Shown here piece by piece: positions 62,211 to 64,000 of a stretch of 64,000 nt of DNA; position 1 is the stretch's first letter, and each line of letters opens with the position of its first letter. This DNA comes from Mesobacterium_A hydrothermale (GTDB lineage Bacteria > Pseudomonadota > Alphaproteobacteria > Rhodobacterales > Rhodobacteraceae), in NCBI RefSeq assembly GCF_035818635.1, contig NZ_JAYLLH010000009.1:93801-157800 (forward strand), written 5' to 3'. A program made the translations under genes and the position numbers. Under the pieces are notes generated by a model, which saw only the letters and a list, made by a program, of their open reading frames with translations, had not been told where the DNA came from and searched no databases.

Positions 62211-63119
62211 ATGGCGCACCGCTGGAAAAATGATCTGACGCGAAACGATACCACACCGGAAGGGCTGTTTTTCAACCGGCGCAAGCTGCTGACCGGTGTG
62301 GCGGCCGGCACAATCGCCGCGGCATTGCCGCGCGGGGCCTTTGCCGCAGGTGAGGATCTGGAGCCCAACAGCTGGGAACAGATCACCGGGTATTGCAACT
62401 ACTATGAGTTTGGCACAGGCAAGGATGATCCGGCAAAATACGCCCATATGCTGACCACCGACCCATGGACGATCACCATCGACGGAATGGTCGACAATCC
62501 GGGCGACTATGCCCTTTCCGATGTCCTGTCGCAGATGACGTTGGAGGAGCGGATCTATCGCTTCCGCTGTGTCGAGGCGTGGTCAATGGTCGTGCCCTGG
62601 AACGGGTTTGAACTGGCAGATTTGCTGACCATGGCCGGGGTTCAGGACGGTGCGAAATACGTCGCTTTCGAAACCGTCTATCGCCCGGAGGAAATGCCCG
62701 GGACACGTTTTCCGGTGATCGAATGGCCTTATGTCGAAGGTCTGCGCCTGGACGAGGCGATGCATCCGCTGACGATCATGGCAACTGGCGTCTATGACCG
62801 CCCGATCGCAAATCAGAACGGGGCACCGATCCGGCTGGTGGTGCCGTGGAAATATGGGTTCAAGTCGATCAAGTCGGTTGTCCGGATTACCCTGACCCAT
62901 ACCCAGCCGCCGACAACTTGGAAAAAGGCCAACCATCGCGAGTACGGATTCTATTCCAACGTAAATCCAAACGTCGATCATCCGCGCTGGTCTCAGGCCA
63001 CGGAACGGCGCATCGGGGATGGCTTTTTTGCCAAGCGCCAGCCGACGCTGATGTTCAACGGCTACGAGTCCGAGGTGGCTTCGCTTTATGAAGGCATGGA
63101 CCTGAAGGCGAACTTCTGA
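62211..63119 (+). CDS. msrP: MsrP, periplasmic methionine sulfoxide reductase, catalytic subunit
   Basis: 302 residues. The twin-arginine signal is FNRRKLLTGVAAGTIAAALP (Arg23, Arg24), so it is exported folded with the molybdopterin cofactor. The Mo-ligand Cys120 is in YRFRCVEAWSMVVPWNG, the family motif. It repairs oxidised methionine in periplasmic proteins, receiving electrons from MsrQ. The gene overlaps msrQ by the final ATG/TGA base (TGATG). Confidence 0.95.
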   Translation: MAHRWKNDLTRNDTTPEGLFFNRRKLLTGVAAGTIAAALPRGAFAAGEDLEPNSWEQITGYCNYYEFGTGKDDPAKYAHMLTTDPWTITIDGMVDNPGDYALSDVLSQMTLEERIYRFRCVEAWSMVVPWNGFELADLLTMAGVQDGAKYVAFETVYRPEEMPGTRFPVIEWPYVEGLRLDEAMHPLTIMATGVYDRPIANQNGAPIRLVVPWKYGFKSIKSVVRITLTHTQPPTTWKKANHREYGFYSNVNPNVDHPRWSQATERRIGDGFFAKRQPTLMFNGYESEVASLYEGMDLKANF

Positions 63120-63724
63120 TGGGCTTTGTCGAAGCTTTCAATGGTTCGGTCCGCAAACTGCCGGTGCCTGTGGTCTATGGCTTGCTGACGCTGCCCTTTG
63201 CATGGTTGCTGGTGCAGCTTTTCACTGGTGGGCTGGGTATCGACCCGGTCAAGGCGCTGGAACACCAGTTGGGACTGACGGCGCTGCAACTGATGGTGCT
63301 GGTTCTGGCGATCACACCGCTGCGGCGGATCCTGCGGCTGAACCTGCTACGGTTCCGCCGGGCGATCGGAGTGATGGCATTTGTCTATGTCGTGCTGCAC
63401 CTCCTCGTTTGGCTGGTGCTGGATGTGCAAATCCTGGCGCAAGTCTGGGCCGACATTCTGAAACGCCCCTACATCACCATCGGTATGGTCGCATTCGCGC
63501 TGATGATTCCGCTGGCGCTAAGTTCGAATAACTTTGCGGTGCGAAAGCTGGGTCCGCTTTGGGCCAAGCTTCACAAGCTGACCTATGCAGTCGCGCTTCT
63601 GGGGGCCGTACACTTCACCATGCTGGTAAAGGGATTCCAGATCGAGCCGGTCGTCTACCTGACACTGGTTGCGATTCTGCTGGCCTTGCGCCTGCCGCCG
63701 ATGCGGAAACTGCGCCTCGCCTGA
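63119..63724 (+). CDS. msrQ: MsrQ, heme-binding membrane subunit of MsrPQ
   Basis: 201 residues with about six membrane helices, including VLVLAITPLRRILRLNLLRFRRAIG and LHLLVWLVLDV with conserved His in helices (YVVLHLLVW and LHKLTYAVALLGAVHF) as b-heme ligands. It takes electrons from the quinone pool or NADH:flavin reductase and passes them to MsrP. It ends the operon; no T-tract terminator follows at once. Confidence 0.93.
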   Translation: MGFVEAFNGSVRKLPVPVVYGLLTLPFAWLLVQLFTGGLGIDPVKALEHQLGLTALQLMVLVLAITPLRRILRLNLLRFRRAIGVMAFVYVVLHLLVWLVLDVQILAQVWADILKRPYITIGMVAFALMIPLALSSNNFAVRKLGPLWAKLHKLTYAVALLGAVHFTMLVKGFQIEPVVYLTLVAILLALRLPPMRKLRLA

Positions 63725-63751
63725 GGGGTCGAACGACCGGAGAAATCATCC

Positions 63752-63783
63752 TGTAGGGGCGAGTCTGGTGATTTGCCCCTACA
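63752..63783. terminator. Inverted repeat after msrPQ
   Basis: TGTAGGGGC and GCCCCTACA are perfect 9-bp arms with a 14-nt loop, 28 nt beyond the msrQ stop. No T-run on either strand; it may mark the 3' end of the msrPQ mRNA. Confidence 0.4.
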
Positions 63784-63934
63784 TCTTGTGGAAGCGCTTT
63801 GGTGAGTCGTTCCAAAGCCCTTCGAGAACCCCGAAAAACCGCGGTACACGAACAAATTTTTCAGACCAACTCACTGAAAACAAACAAACTTTGAACTTCT
63901 TCGCAAAAAATTCGCATTTGGTCAAAAAAAGGGG

Positions 63935-64000
63935 TTGCGGGTTTTGTTGGGTAACCGTAAAAGCCCCTTCACCGGCGGCGCTGAGGCGCACGACGGGACG
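63935..64000 (+). promoter_or_regulatory. Probable strong promoter at right edge, rRNA-operon-like
   Basis: TTGCGG (63935-63940), a 17-bp spacer and TAAAAG (63958-63963), preceded by A/T-rich tracts from about 63850 to 63930 that resemble an UP element. The following CCCTTCACCGGCGGCGCTG sequence resembles rRNA leader starts that I recall from Rhodobacterales. No rRNA sequence is present in the window, so the gene served is inferred. Confidence 0.4.

Noticed and set aside
1..64000. tRNA genes, CRISPR arrays, IS elements, prophage
   Set aside because: No cloverleaf with conserved GGTTC-type loop, no regularly spaced repeats, and no transposase or phage gene motif was seen on either strand.

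Overview
The window looks like a piece of the main chromosome of a GC-rich alphaproteobacterium of the Roseobacter group (Rhodobacterales). This rests on gene content and order: hrcA-grpE, rph-rdgB-hemW, parB-parA-rsmG-mnmG-mnmE-rho, then maf-aroE-coaE-dnaQ-secB, with two perfect parS sites and a probable replication origin between rho and maf. A soluble cytochrome c2 (cycA), FliR/FlhA/FlhB, the glcDEF operon and MsrPQ fit the same group. No IS element, phage gene, CRISPR array, tRNA or complete rRNA gene was seen. Species cannot be named from the sequence alone.

Layout. 1-5892: a leftward five-gene operon of unknown function (coiled-coil protein, unknown protein, AAA+ ATPase, small membrane protein, large unknown protein cut by the window edge). 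6185-9918: creatinase, a formamidase-like hydrolase and a succinate-semialdehyde-type dehydrogenase. 10048-27775: the origin-proximal housekeeping block, with ParABS, tRNA modification, Rho, the candidate oriC (about 21100-21601), shikimate/CoA/proofreading genes, SecB, and a membrane/cell-wall cluster (FxsA, Tim44-like, MltA, Smr). 27772-36957: MFS transporter, IPP isomerase, cytochrome c2, a flagellar export fragment (flhA-fliR-flhB plus a FliJ-like coiled coil), a lytic transglycosylase and malonyl-CoA synthetase. 36972-43033: three uncharacterised proteins, then ilvD, accD and folC. 43034-46299: a short non-annotated transcription unit with a possible 46-residue protein, and the copA-cueR copper operon with a textbook 19-bp-spacer CueR promoter. 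46320-53636: DUF1285 protein divergent from a MoxR-DUF58-DUF4159-GATase-like operon. 53633-59185: two small membrane proteins and the glycolate oxidase operon. 59279-63724: tandem trypsin-like proteases, a small heat-shock protein behind a sigma-32-like promoter and a possible ROSE thermometer, a cupin, and MsrPQ. The last 150 bases look like the promoter of an rRNA operon whose genes would lie outside the window.

How it works together. Many genes are tightly coupled by ATGA or 8-bp overlaps (rph-rdgB-hemW, mnmG-rsmG-parA, maf-aroE-coaE-dnaQ, moxR-DUF58-DUF4159-GATase, flhA-fliR-flhB), so the window is mostly long operons with few regulatory gaps. The most interesting unexplained parts are the AAA+/coiled-coil operon at the left end, the repeat-bearing oriC candidate, the small transcription unit at 43070-43348, and the thermosensor candidate before the heat-shock gene. 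All functions are read from motifs, family memory and gene order; no database search was possible.
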